Assembly: GCA_964388595.1 (NCBI GenBank)
Contig: CAYMAX010000052.1
Span: 1-9,111 of the forward strand
Reading direction: 5' to 3'
Length of the DNA: 9,111 nucleotides
Origin: CAYMAX01 sp964388595
GTDB lineage: Bacteria > Bacteroidota > Bacteroidia > Bacteroidales > UBA932
Positions 1 through 5,986 of the stretch are shown piece after piece. The position numbers and the translations under genes are program-made. The notes under the pieces are model-generated. The model was not told the DNA's origin. It searched no databases and saw only the letters and a program-made list of their open reading frames with translations. The stretch's first letter is position 1; every line of letters starts with the position of its first letter.

Positions 1-80
1 ATATTGCCACGTGCATCCACTACTCCCAATTTGGTAGTCTGACCCCCTAAGTCTACTCCTATAACCAGTGATTTCTCCAT
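1..80 (-). CDS. ROK-family sugar kinase (glucokinase-like), N-terminal fragment
   Basis: The first 26 codons of a gene that continues beyond the left edge. The reading begins MEKSLVIGVDLGGQTTKLGV and carries the N-terminal ATP phosphate-binding motif of the ROK/hexokinase fold (DxGGT-like, here DLGGQTTKLG). ROK kinases phosphorylate glucose or other hexoses and N-acyl-hexosamines in the cytoplasm; some ROK proteins are repressors, but those carry an N-terminal helix-turn-helix, which is absent because the fold starts at residue 5. The ATG lies 7 nt downstream of the transporter stop codon, so the two are almost certainly co-transcribed as a sugar import and phosphorylation pair. Substrate specificity cannot be judged from the fragment. 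The Gln in the GGQT position, where Thr is usual, is a small deviation. Confidence 0.8.
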   Translation of the reverse strand, partial: MEKSLVIGVDLGGQTTKLGVVDARGN

Positions 81-87
81 TTTTGAA

Positions 88-1539
88 TTATTCGGTTGGA
101 ATATTTTTATTTACATTTTTATAGCCAAGCAATGCGTAAAAAAGGAGGAACAGCATTGCTGCGAATATTACCCAATAGCTGCTCAGATAGCTGAATTTAT
201 CAGCAAAGAATCCCTGAATGAGAGGGAGAATCCCTCCGCCACAGACCATTACCATAAAGATGCCTGAAGCTGCTTCGGTATATTTGCCCAATCCTTCTAC
301 TGCAAGATTGAAAATACTTCCCCACATAATGGAGGTGCAAAGCCCGCAGCAGATAATCAGAATAATGCTGAAAGGAACAGCTACATCAACACCTTTGATG
401 GACAATCCGATGGAGGTGCTGGTGGGGATGAAGATAGCTAAAGCAAGTAAGATGAGTGCAAGTCCTGAAGTAAACCAAAGCATAGACCTGCTTGAGAACT
501 TACCTCCCACAGACCCACCTATGAGTCTGCCTATAAGCATCAGAAGCCAGTAGATACCTACCAAAAAGCCTGCAATGGCGGCAGAAATGCCAAGTCCGGG
601 AGTGATCTCTCCGTTTGACACCTTTACAGCCTTGTTGTATGAATCAACGTCAACGACTTTTGGAACATAATTATTGTTTTCGATATTGGCCTTATCTTCT
701 GCAGCCAAAGTCTCCAAATAGGAGGCATCTGACTGTTGGTGCTGGTATTCTGCTATAGTAGTATTGGCCATCTCAGGGGTGAGGGTGGTCATAAAGAGGT
801 TGGCTGTACTTGGAATACCCACTTCGATACCGACATAGAAGAATATGGCGATGATGCCAAGGATGAAATGACGGAATGAGAAAGGACTATAGTGATTTTT
901 CTCCTGTCCGCTGTTCACTTGTTTAGTTGCGATACCGGGCTCAGGAATCTTAACGAACCACAAAACGAGAAATGCAAGAGCAAATATACCCATAGCCAAG
1001 AACAGAGCAGGATTTGCTTTCTGAATGGTGCGTCCTGCTTCTGCACCCATAAGATAACCGACGAGCATCGGGGTAATCGTGGCTGCAATCGAATTGATGG
1101 AACCTCCGAACTGGATAAGCTGATTACCTCTCTTTCCGCCACCACCGAGAGTGTTGAGCATAGGATTTACAACTGTATTGAGCATACACATCGAAAATCC
1201 GGAGATAAATGCTCCGATGATGTAAACAGCAAAACTCTGAACCTGACCGGAAAGGAATTGAACTCCGACACCGATAAATCCTACAACAATGGCGATGAGA
1301 GCAGTTTTCTTATAACCTATCTTCTTTAGCATCAGCCCCGCCGGGATACCCATAAAGGCGTATGCAATGAAATTGGCGAAAAATCCGAGCTGTGACTCGA
1401 AATTAGTAGCGCCAAATTGTTTGGCAACTATGACGCCCATAGGGCTTGGTAACCCTGTCACGAATGCAATCATAAAGAAGAGTGCAAACATCATGATGAT
1501 GGGCAGAGTGTAGTTTTTCTTTTCAGTTGTTGTAGTCAT
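88..1539 (-). CDS. MFS sugar transporter (FucP/GluP-like)
   Basis: A 483-residue integral membrane protein with about 12 hydrophobic segments, of the major facilitator superfamily. Visible segments include residues 12-30, 52-71, 79-97, 103-122, 151-165, 178-196, 223-242, 315-338, 353-371, 388-408, 424-443 and 452-472. The Gly- and Asn-rich fourth helix region (NTVVNPMLNTLGGG, 121-134) and the seventh segment containing YVGIEVG (235-241) resemble the fucose/glucose/galactose:H+ symporter group, so import of a hexose by proton symport is the likely role. The ROK kinase 7 nt downstream supports a sugar substrate. Between the seventh and eighth segments lies a hydrophilic insert of roughly 65 residues (about 250-315), predicted to be periplasmic and longer than usual for the family. 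The ATG is preceded by a Bacteroides-type promoter and a leader of about 30 nt. The exact sugar is unknown. Confidence 0.85.
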   Translation of the reverse strand: MTTTTEKKNYTLPIIMMFALFFMIAFVTGLPSPMGVIVAKQFGATNFESQLGFFANFIAYAFMGIPAGLMLKKIGYKKTALIAIVVGFIGVGVQFLSGQVQSFAVYIIGAFISGFSMCMLNTVVNPMLNTLGGGGKRGNQLIQFGGSINSIAATITPMLVGYLMGAEAGRTIQKANPALFLAMGIFALAFLVLWFVKIPEPGIATKQVNSGQEKNHYSPFSFRHFILGIIAIFFYVGIEVGIPSTANLFMTTLTPEMANTTIAEYQHQQSDASYLETLAAEDKANIENNNYVPKVVDVDSYNKAVKVSNGEITPGLGISAAIAGFLVGIYWLLMLIGRLIGGSVGGKFSSRSMLWFTSGLALILLALAIFIPTSTSIGLSIKGVDVAVPFSIILIICCGLCTSIMWGSIFNLAVEGLGKYTEAASGIFMVMVCGGGILPLIQGFFADKFSYLSSYWVIFAAMLFLLFYALLGYKNVNKNIPTE

Positions 1540-1573
1540 TATAGAGGTTTTAGATGTAAAAACATTTAGCGTA

Positions 1574-1605
1574 CAAAGTTACAAAAAAAACTGTTATGAT
1601 GTCAA
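1574..1605 (-). promoter_or_regulatory. Bacteroides-type promoter of the MFS transporter-kinase operon
   Basis: On the minus strand the sequence TAACTTTGT (8-nt core at 1574-1581) matches the Bacteroides -7 consensus TAnnTTTGY. A TTG at 1603-1605 lies 21 nt upstream and fits the -33 element. Transcription would begin some 30 nt before the transporter ATG at 1539. The gap also holds a run of eight T residues. There is no PerR-box-like palindrome here, so the sugar genes probably do not belong to the peroxide regulon. Confidence 0.75.
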
Positions 1606-1630
1606 TTTTCGCCCTTACTTTTACGAATAT

Positions 1631-1671
1631 ACCCGTCTCTATATCATTTGGATAGGGAAATAGAAACGGGT
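1631..1671 (-). terminator. Imperfect inverted repeat after rbr, possible terminator or operator
   Basis: Two 12-nt arms, 1631-1642 (acccgtctctat) and 1660-1671 (atagaaacgggt), are complementary except for one mismatch (1637 with 1665), around a 17-nt loop. The stem begins about 28 nt beyond the rubrerythrin stop codon on the minus strand and sits upstream of the transporter promoter. It could terminate the perR-rbr transcript, but the stem is followed by TATATTCGT rather than a clean U tract, so termination would be weak. Binding of a sugar-responsive regulator upstream of the -33 element is the alternative. Confidence 0.35.
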
Positions 1672-1699
1672 ACTGTCGTTGGATTATGAAGCCTGAAGA

Positions 1700-2275
1700 C
1701 TAATAGTTGTTCTTCTTGGGTTCAAAATAAGCTTGAGGATGCTGGCAGGCGGGACATTTGACAGGAGCTTTCTTGCCTCTGTAGACATAACCGCAGTTGC
1801 GGCACTGCCATAGTATCTCACCATCTCTTTCAAAAACTTTGCAATCTGTCACTCTTTCCAATAGAATGCGATAACGGGCTTCGTGCTCTGCTTCTACTTT
1901 TGCTATCTCAGTAAAAGCTACTGCTATCTCAACAAATCCCTCTTCACGTGCTATCTTGGCGAATTCAGGATATAATTCGTACCATTCTTCTTTCTCTCCG
2001 GTGGCAGCTGCAAGAAGATTATCTGCTGTAGTGCTGATGATACCGGCAGGGTAAGAAGCGGTAATCTCTACTGTTCCACCTTCCAAAAATTTAAAGAATT
2101 TCTTGGCATGTTCTTTTTCCTGTTCAGCTGTCTCAAGAAAGATGGCTGCTATCTGTTCGTAACCCTCCTTCTTGGCGGTGCTGGAAAAATAAGTGTAACG
2201 ACCTCTTGCCTGTGATTCTCCTGCAAATGCTTTGAGCAAGTTTTGTTCTGTGCGTGTACCTTTGATTGATGACAT
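1700..2275 (-). CDS. rbr: Rubrerythrin
   Basis: A 191-residue classical rubrerythrin: a four-helix ferritin-like diiron domain (about 5-145) followed by a C-terminal rubredoxin domain (about 153-187). All expected diiron ligands are visible: E20, E53, H56, E94, E97, E128 and H131, numbered almost identically to the Desulfovibrio vulgaris protein. The rubredoxin Fe is held by C158/C161 (CRNCG) and C174/C177 (CPAC). In anaerobes this cytoplasmic protein reduces hydrogen peroxide to water with electrons from NAD(P)H via rubredoxin-type partners. The gene lies 40 nt downstream of a PerR-type regulator on the same strand, with no promoter consensus in the gap, so it is probably co-transcribed with the regulator and induced by peroxide. 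A fur-homologue/rbr association is also known in D. vulgaris. The ATG at 2275 gives the expected N-terminus; no Shine-Dalgarno motif is evident. Confidence 0.96.
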   Translation of the reverse strand: MSSIKGTRTEQNLLKAFAGESQARGRYTYFSSTAKKEGYEQIAAIFLETAEQEKEHAKKFFKFLEGGTVEITASYPAGIISTTADNLLAAATGEKEEWYELYPEFAKIAREEGFVEIAVAFTEIAKVEAEHEARYRILLERVTDCKVFERDGEILWQCRNCGYVYRGKKAPVKCPACQHPQAYFEPKKNNY

Positions 2276-2315
2276 AATTAGTTAATTTTAAAAATGTTAT
2301 GAGTTATTGGATTAT

Positions 2316-2720
2316 TCATGTAAATTCTCCCAAAATGTGGACTTCGACACCTTTCATCCTGAATCCTTCGATATGTTTGTCAGAGAGATAGTCGGTAATC
2401 ATGAGTGTAAGCTTCTTGTCAACGAAATCTTCATATTTCTGGTCACTGATACTGTAAAGATGACAATGGGGAAAGGTGTTGACATCGTAGTACATCTTGA
2501 CATTGGAGCTTGAAAGGCGGTTGATAAGTCCTGCCTGAGAAAAAGATTCAAGGATATTATATACTGTGGCTACTGTCAGAGAGGGGCATTTAATCTTGAC
2601 TCTCTCTATGATAACATCGGCCGAAGTATGTCCAAGCTCTTCAAGTATCTGATATACAGCTACTCTTTGTGAAGTCGCTTTCAGTCCCTTGGAACGTATT
2701 TTATCTTGAATATTCTTCAT
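2316..2720 (-). CDS. perR: PerR-type Fur-family regulator
   Basis: A 134-residue Fur-family repressor starting at the ATG at 2720. A longer reading from TTG at 2741 is rejected because that TTG is part of the -7 promoter element; the ATG is preceded by AAGGA at suitable spacing. The winged-helix DNA-binding domain occupies about 1-75 (TSQR at 16-19; recognition helix LTVATVYNILESF at 48-60) and the dimerisation domain follows. All five regulatory-metal ligands of Bacillus subtilis PerR (H37, D85, H91, H93, D104) have counterparts at H31, D79, H85, H87 and D98; an Asp at the last site is typical of PerR. The structural zinc site is missing: no CxxC follows the HxH motif and the protein ends without the C-terminal CxxC. 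It should repress rbr and itself with Fe/Mn and release on peroxide oxidation. The name PerR rather than Fur is an inference from the ligands and the rbr linkage. Confidence 0.88.
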   Translation of the reverse strand: MKNIQDKIRSKGLKATSQRVAVYQILEELGHTSADVIIERVKIKCPSLTVATVYNILESFSQAGLINRLSSSNVKMYYDVNTFPHCHLYSISDQKYEDFVDKKLTLMITDYLSDKHIEGFRMKGVEVHILGEFT

Positions 2721-2738
2721 CTTTTCCTTATTCGGGTG

Positions 2739-2770
2739 CAAAGTTATTTATAATAATTCTAATTTACAAA
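2739..2770 (-). promoter_or_regulatory. Bacteroides-type promoter of perR-rbr
   Basis: On the minus strand TAACTTTGC (core 2739-2746) matches TAnnTTTGY, and TTTG at 2767-2770 lies 20 nt upstream, an ideal -33/-7 spacing. The transcript would begin about 10-15 nt before the ATG at 2720, giving a very short leader containing AAGGA. This placement also fixes the perR start codon. Confidence 0.8.
2748..2762 (-). promoter_or_regulatory. PerR-box-like operator within the perR promoter
   Basis: The plus-strand sequence TTATAATAATTCTAA matches the Bacillus PerR box TTATAATNATTATAA at 13 of 14 defined positions. It lies entirely in the 20-nt spacer between the -33 and -7 elements, so a bound Fur-family dimer would block RNA polymerase. 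This predicts negative autoregulation and peroxide induction of perR-rbr. The region is A/T-rich, which raises the chance of fortuitous similarity, but the match, its position and the downstream perR-like gene agree. Confidence 0.65.
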
Positions 2771-2817
2771 CTTTTTAACAATAATTTTACCAAACATAAT
2801 AGTTGAGACAAAAACAG

Positions 2818-2825
2818 TATATTTG
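2818..2825 (+). promoter_or_regulatory. Predicted -7 element upstream of the dehydrogenase operon
   Basis: TATATTTG followed by C matches the Bacteroides -7 consensus TAnnTTTGY and lies 20 nt before the dehydrogenase ATG. No good -33 TTG is found at the expected distance; the nearest TTG (2803-2805) is only 12 nt away. This is probably the start of the long plus-strand transcript running through recN, divergent from the perR promoter about 70 nt away. Confidence 0.6.
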
Positions 2826-2845
2826 CACCGATTTTACAACTAATA

Positions 2846-3658
2846 ATGAAAACCAATCCTAAAGGCAAGTACGCTCTGGTCACCGGTGGTTCTTCCGGTA
2901 TGGGCCTTGAATATGTCAGACAACTCTCTGCTCTCGGCTACAATGTGATTATTGTCGCCCTTTTTCAAAATGAAACCGATCCTGTGAAAGATGAGATGAA
3001 GGCACTTTATCCCCAACAGGATTTTGTCTCGATAGGGATGGACCTTTCTCAACTTGATTCAGCCAAAAATCTTTACGATATGGTCTGTCAGTTGAGACCT
3101 GATGCTCAGATAGAGGTTCTTATCAACAATGCAGGGATTTTGTGCGCAAGACATTTTCGTAACATGAGTGAGGTGCAGATAGGTAAAATCATCCTCATCC
3201 ACAATTATACACTCTCTCTGATGTGCCATTATTTTGTCCCCGACATGGTGGAGAGAGGAAGTGGCTATATACTCAATGTCTCTTCTTTGGCAGCCTGGCT
3301 TCCTTATCCGTTCATTTCGACTTATGCAGCTACCAAAGCCTATACCAAAGTTCTTACACGTGCACTTCGCACAGAGTATATCAAGACGGGAGTGAAGTTT
3401 TGCTCCATTTATTTCGGAGCGGTGGACACTAATCTTTACAAGCTGACTCCCGTACAACTTAAATGGGCTCACGGACTCGGGGTGATGATAAGTGCCCGTT
3501 CTGCAGCTAAAAGGGCATTAAGAATGATGTTTCATGGCAGGACAGGATATATGCCCGGTTTCATCAATAAAGTTGCTTATGTTTTCTGTCCCATATTGCC
3601 CAATAGATTGATTTCATGGATAGAGAGAACTGTTACTGAAAAATGGAATTTCAAATAA
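2846..3658 (+). CDS. Short-chain dehydrogenase/reductase (SDR)
   Basis: A 270-residue classical SDR, a Rossmann-fold NAD(P)-dependent oxidoreductase. The cofactor motif TGGSSGMG is at 13-20, NNAG at 94-97, and the catalytic tetrad is visible as N120, S147 (in VSSLAAW), Y160 and K164 (YAATK). The tail beyond about residue 205 carries short hydrophobic stretches (for example 242-252, 254-259) and resembles SDRs of the 3-ketoacyl/17-beta-hydroxysteroid dehydrogenase-like group (YqjQ/DltE type), which are often peripherally membrane-associated. The substrate cannot be deduced; a ketone or acyl carbonyl is likely. It is the first gene of the plus-strand run, directly behind a -7 promoter element, and its last 16 nt overlap the start of the next gene, implying translational coupling. 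There is no sign of truncation or inactivation. Confidence 0.88.
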   Translation: MKTNPKGKYALVTGGSSGMGLEYVRQLSALGYNVIIVALFQNETDPVKDEMKALYPQQDFVSIGMDLSQLDSAKNLYDMVCQLRPDAQIEVLINNAGILCARHFRNMSEVQIGKIILIHNYTLSLMCHYFVPDMVERGSGYILNVSSLAAWLPYPFISTYAATKAYTKVLTRALRTEYIKTGVKFCSIYFGAVDTNLYKLTPVQLKWAHGLGVMISARSAAKRALRMMFHGRTGYMPGFINKVAYVFCPILPNRLISWIERTVTEKWNFK

Positions 3659-5196
3659 AATCACTATCGGAAAATATAGATAAAGGGGTTGTCTATCTCG
3701 ATGCCGAAGGCAAAATAACTGGTTACAACGGCTTCTATAAGGATAACTATCGTATCAATATATTAAAAGAGTCGAAAGTATCGCTCCTATCCACTTCGCT
3801 TCTCTCTTCCGAACAAAAGTCAAAACTTTCTTCAGACGGGAAAGTCAAGACAGAAGTGGTGCTTAACCCCAAGAGTGGTGAGATAAGCAAATTTCTCCCC
3901 TCCGGACGGTTGATATCCAACAGATATCTTGAGATGAATTTCCTCTCTATCACCAATGATAAACAGCGAGTAGTGGGGTATATTATTATCCTTGTAGATA
4001 TTACCAATGTGTTCAATGATCGCATAGACAGACTCGAAAGGGATGAAAGTTGGAGGAATATCTCCTTGCTTGGACGAGAAGCCTTCTTTCAGTACGATGT
4101 GAATACTGCTCGCTGGATTATTTCGGACAACTTCACAGAACTTACAGGATCAGAAAGGGATATCAAGTCTTTTCTAAAGCTCCTTAATAAATCTGACAAA
4201 AAGATGATAATGGAGCTTTGGAGTCTTTCTCTGGCAGAATCACGACAAGGCGATATTTTTGAATACACTTTTGAGATGATGGTGGGCAATGAAAATCGAT
4301 ATTTCAGTGCGAGATGGACACTCAATGTCAACGATTCATCCAATCCCGTAGTGTTTGGACTGATGATGGACATCACGCAGCTTACCAAGACAGAGACTGC
4401 TTTGGGAGAGAGCCTCACACAGATGTCTCTTCTCTCTTTGGTGGAGGATATAGTGTTGTGGAGTTTTAAGGTGGATGAAAATCTTTTTATTGTCAATACC
4501 GATGTCTCAAGTCCGGCACTTCTCAAAGAATTTAATGTCCCCACAGAGCCCTGTGACATCAGAATCATATTCGAACTCTTTGGAGGTACCGAACATATCT
4601 ATAAAATCTGGAAGGAGTACAAATCGCTCGTGAAGGGAGAGATTTCTTCAATAAATCTTAAGTCCCGTATCAAAAATCAAAAAGATAATTTTATCTTTGT
4701 GACCACAAATTTCGTAATTCAGAAGAGCGATGCGAAGAACAATCCCATCCTTATTTTGGGGTTGACTCGCATTGAATCTCCTTCTGAGTTGGAAACTCGT
4801 CAAGAACTTATAAAGAGAAATAATATGGAAGAAGAAAAGAAAACCATACTTATTGCAGAAGATATCGACAATAACTACGACCTCCTCAATATCATCCTGA
4901 GAAAAGAATATAAGCTCGTGAGAGCCGTCAATGGACTGGAAGCCGTAAGACTCTTCTCCGAAGTGAAGCCGGACATCATCCTTATGGATATGAAGATGCC
5001 AGAGATGGGTGGACTTGAAGCCACCAAGCTTATCAGGATGGAGTCATCAGATGTTCCCATTATTGCCGTTACCGCATTTGCTTTCGAGTCCGATAGAGAA
5101 GTGGCCTTGGAAGCAGGATGTAATGATTTTCTTTCTAAACCTATAGATATTCCTGTTCTCAAGAGTTTGATTAAAAAATATTTAGGCATTGCGTAA
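3643..5196 (+). CDS. PAS-PAS-PAS-receiver protein without a kinase core
   Basis: A 517-residue cytoplasmic signalling protein with no signal peptide or membrane segment. Three PAS-like sensory regions can be read: about 5-125 (ending VVGYIIILVDIT), 135-248 (ending PVVFGLMMDITQL) and 258-376 (ending PILILGLTRI); the ends are typical of PAS or PAC strands, and the third is the most divergent. A complete response-regulator receiver domain follows at about 400-517: acidic pair E406/D407, phospho-acceptor D449 in ILMDMKMP, T477 and K499 (SKP). There is no HisKA H-box and no HATPase N or G box, although the architecture otherwise resembles a hybrid histidine kinase. It probably receives phosphate from a separate kinase, with the PAS regions modulating output; there is no DNA-binding or enzymatic output domain. 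It overlaps the SDR gene by 16 nt and bamD by 8 nt. The next Met after the start is residue 98, so the ATG at 3643 is secure. Confidence 0.85.
   Translation: MEFQIKSLSENIDKGVVYLDAEGKITGYNGFYKDNYRINILKESKVSLLSTSLLSSEQKSKLSSDGKVKTEVVLNPKSGEISKFLPSGRLISNRYLEMNFLSITNDKQRVVGYIIILVDITNVFNDRIDRLERDESWRNISLLGREAFFQYDVNTARWIISDNFTELTGSERDIKSFLKLLNKSDKKMIMELWSLSLAESRQGDIFEYTFEMMVGNENRYFSARWTLNVNDSSNPVVFGLMMDITQLTKTETALGESLTQMSLLSLVEDIVLWSFKVDENLFIVNTDVSSPALLKEFNVPTEPCDIRIIFELFGGTEHIYKIWKEYKSLVKGEISSINLKSRIKNQKDNFIFVTTNFVIQKSDAKNNPILILGLTRIESPSELETRQELIKRNNMEEEKKTILIAEDIDNNYDLLNIILRKEYKLVRAVNGLEAVRLFSEVKPDIILMDMKMPEMGGLEATKLIRMESSDVPIIAVTAFAFESDREVALEAGCNDFLSKPIDIPVLKSLIKKYLGIA
4825..5196 (+). other. 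Possible internally initiated receiver-only product
   Basis: The ATG at 4825 (M395) lies exactly at the junction between the third PAS region and the receiver, in the same frame. It is preceded by AAAGAGAAATAAT, a purine-rich stretch that could serve as a ribosome binding site. Initiation there would give a 123-residue stand-alone CheY/Spo0F-like receiver beginning MEEEKKTILIAED. This is an inference from position; the Met may simply be a linker residue. Confidence 0.25.
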
Positions 5197-5983
5197 TACC
5201 ATCACTATCCTATTTTTCCTCTCTTTTTTAATCCTTGCTTCCTGTAAAAGTTCTTATGAACTCCTATTGGAGGGCAATGATGTGGACCTTAAGTATAAAA
5301 CAGCTTTCGAGTTGTTTAATGCTAAAAAGTATTCCAAGGCAGCAGCTATGTTCGATGCCCTCAAATTGGCCACAAATGGCACCCTTCAAGATGACACTGT
5401 GCAGTATTATTCAGCACTTTCCAATTTCAGGCTCGGGGACATGCAGACTGCTGAGACGGCATTTGAATCTTTCAACAATACTTTTCCACGCTCCCCCTTC
5501 ATAGAGACCTCCAAGTTCCTCTATCTGGAATGTCTTTATAATGAGACATATCGTTATGAACTTGACCAGACCCCCACATACAAGGCCCTTGCCATGATTT
5601 ACGAATATGTAGCGGACAACCCTGACAATGAATATACTCTGAGGTGCAAGGAGATGATAACTGACATGGAAGAGAGGCTTGACAGGAAAGAATATGAGGG
5701 TGCAAAGCTTTATTACACCACCGAAGATTATAGAGCAGCCCACTATGCTCTTAAGAATGTTTTGAAAGAAGATGCTGAGACCATTTTCAGAGAACAGATA
5801 ATGTATTACATTGTAATGTCATCATACAAATATGCGTTGAACAGTATTCCTGAAAGGCAAAAAGAAAGGTATATGGCTTTTACGGATGATTATTACAATT
5901 TTGTGAGCGAATATCCCGACTCCAATTATCGTAAAGAACTCGATAATCTCTCACGTAAAGTACAAGCAATATTAAAAAAATAA
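5189..5983 (+). CDS. bamD: Outer-membrane assembly lipoprotein BamD
   Basis: A 264-residue lipoprotein of TPR repeats, the BamD/YfiO component of the BAM complex that inserts beta-barrel proteins in the outer membrane. The start must be TTG at 5189: a stop codon (TAG, 5183-5185) lies just upstream in frame, and this start gives a clean signal peptide (R2, hydrophobic 5-17) with lipobox LASC and lipidated C19. The +2 to +4 residues KSS lack the acidic surface-export signature of Bacteroidota lipoproteins, which fits retention on the periplasmic face. Helical TPR pairs can be traced at about 34-66, 68-102, 105-145, 166-195 and 200-245. The family hallmarks FPRSPF (99-104) and YPDSNY (242-247) are present. 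The gene overlaps the PAS-receiver gene by 8 nt and stops 3 nt before the omega subunit gene. In species studied BamD is usually essential, so the rare TTG start is notable. Confidence 0.9.
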   Translation: MRNTITILFFLSFLILASCKSSYELLLEGNDVDLKYKTAFELFNAKKYSKAAAMFDALKLATNGTLQDDTVQYYSALSNFRLGDMQTAETAFESFNNTFPRSPFIETSKFLYLECLYNETYRYELDQTPTYKALAMIYEYVADNPDNEYTLRCKEMITDMEERLDRKEYEGAKLYYTTEDYRAAHYALKNVLKEDAETIFREQIMYYIVMSSYKYALNSIPERQKERYMAFTDDYYNFVSEYPDSNYRKELDNLSRKVQAILKK

Positions 5984-5986
5984 AAT

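Noticed and set aside
892..1329. A 145-codon plus-strand open frame opposite the transporter gene.
   Set aside because: It is a shadow of the well-supported transporter frame, with low-complexity, non-family composition and no promoter. The same holds for open frames antisense to the SDR, PAS-receiver, bamD, coaBC and recN genes.
2276..2315. A separate promoter for rbr in the gap after perR.
   Set aside because: The 40 nt are A/T-rich but contain no TAnnTTTG match on the minus strand; co-transcription with perR is simpler.
2721..2741. N-terminal extension of perR from a TTG codon (141-residue reading).
   Set aside because: The TTG lies inside the -7 promoter element, and the ATG at 2720 has a suitable AAGGA upstream and the usual family N-terminus.
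2803..2805. TTG as the -33 element for the dehydrogenase promoter.
   Set aside because: Only 12 nt separate it from TATATTTG, too short for the Bacteroides spacing of about 19-21 nt.
3643..5196. Reading the gene as a hybrid histidine kinase.
   Set aside because: No H-box and no N, G1 or G2 ATP-binding boxes are present anywhere between the PAS regions and the receiver.
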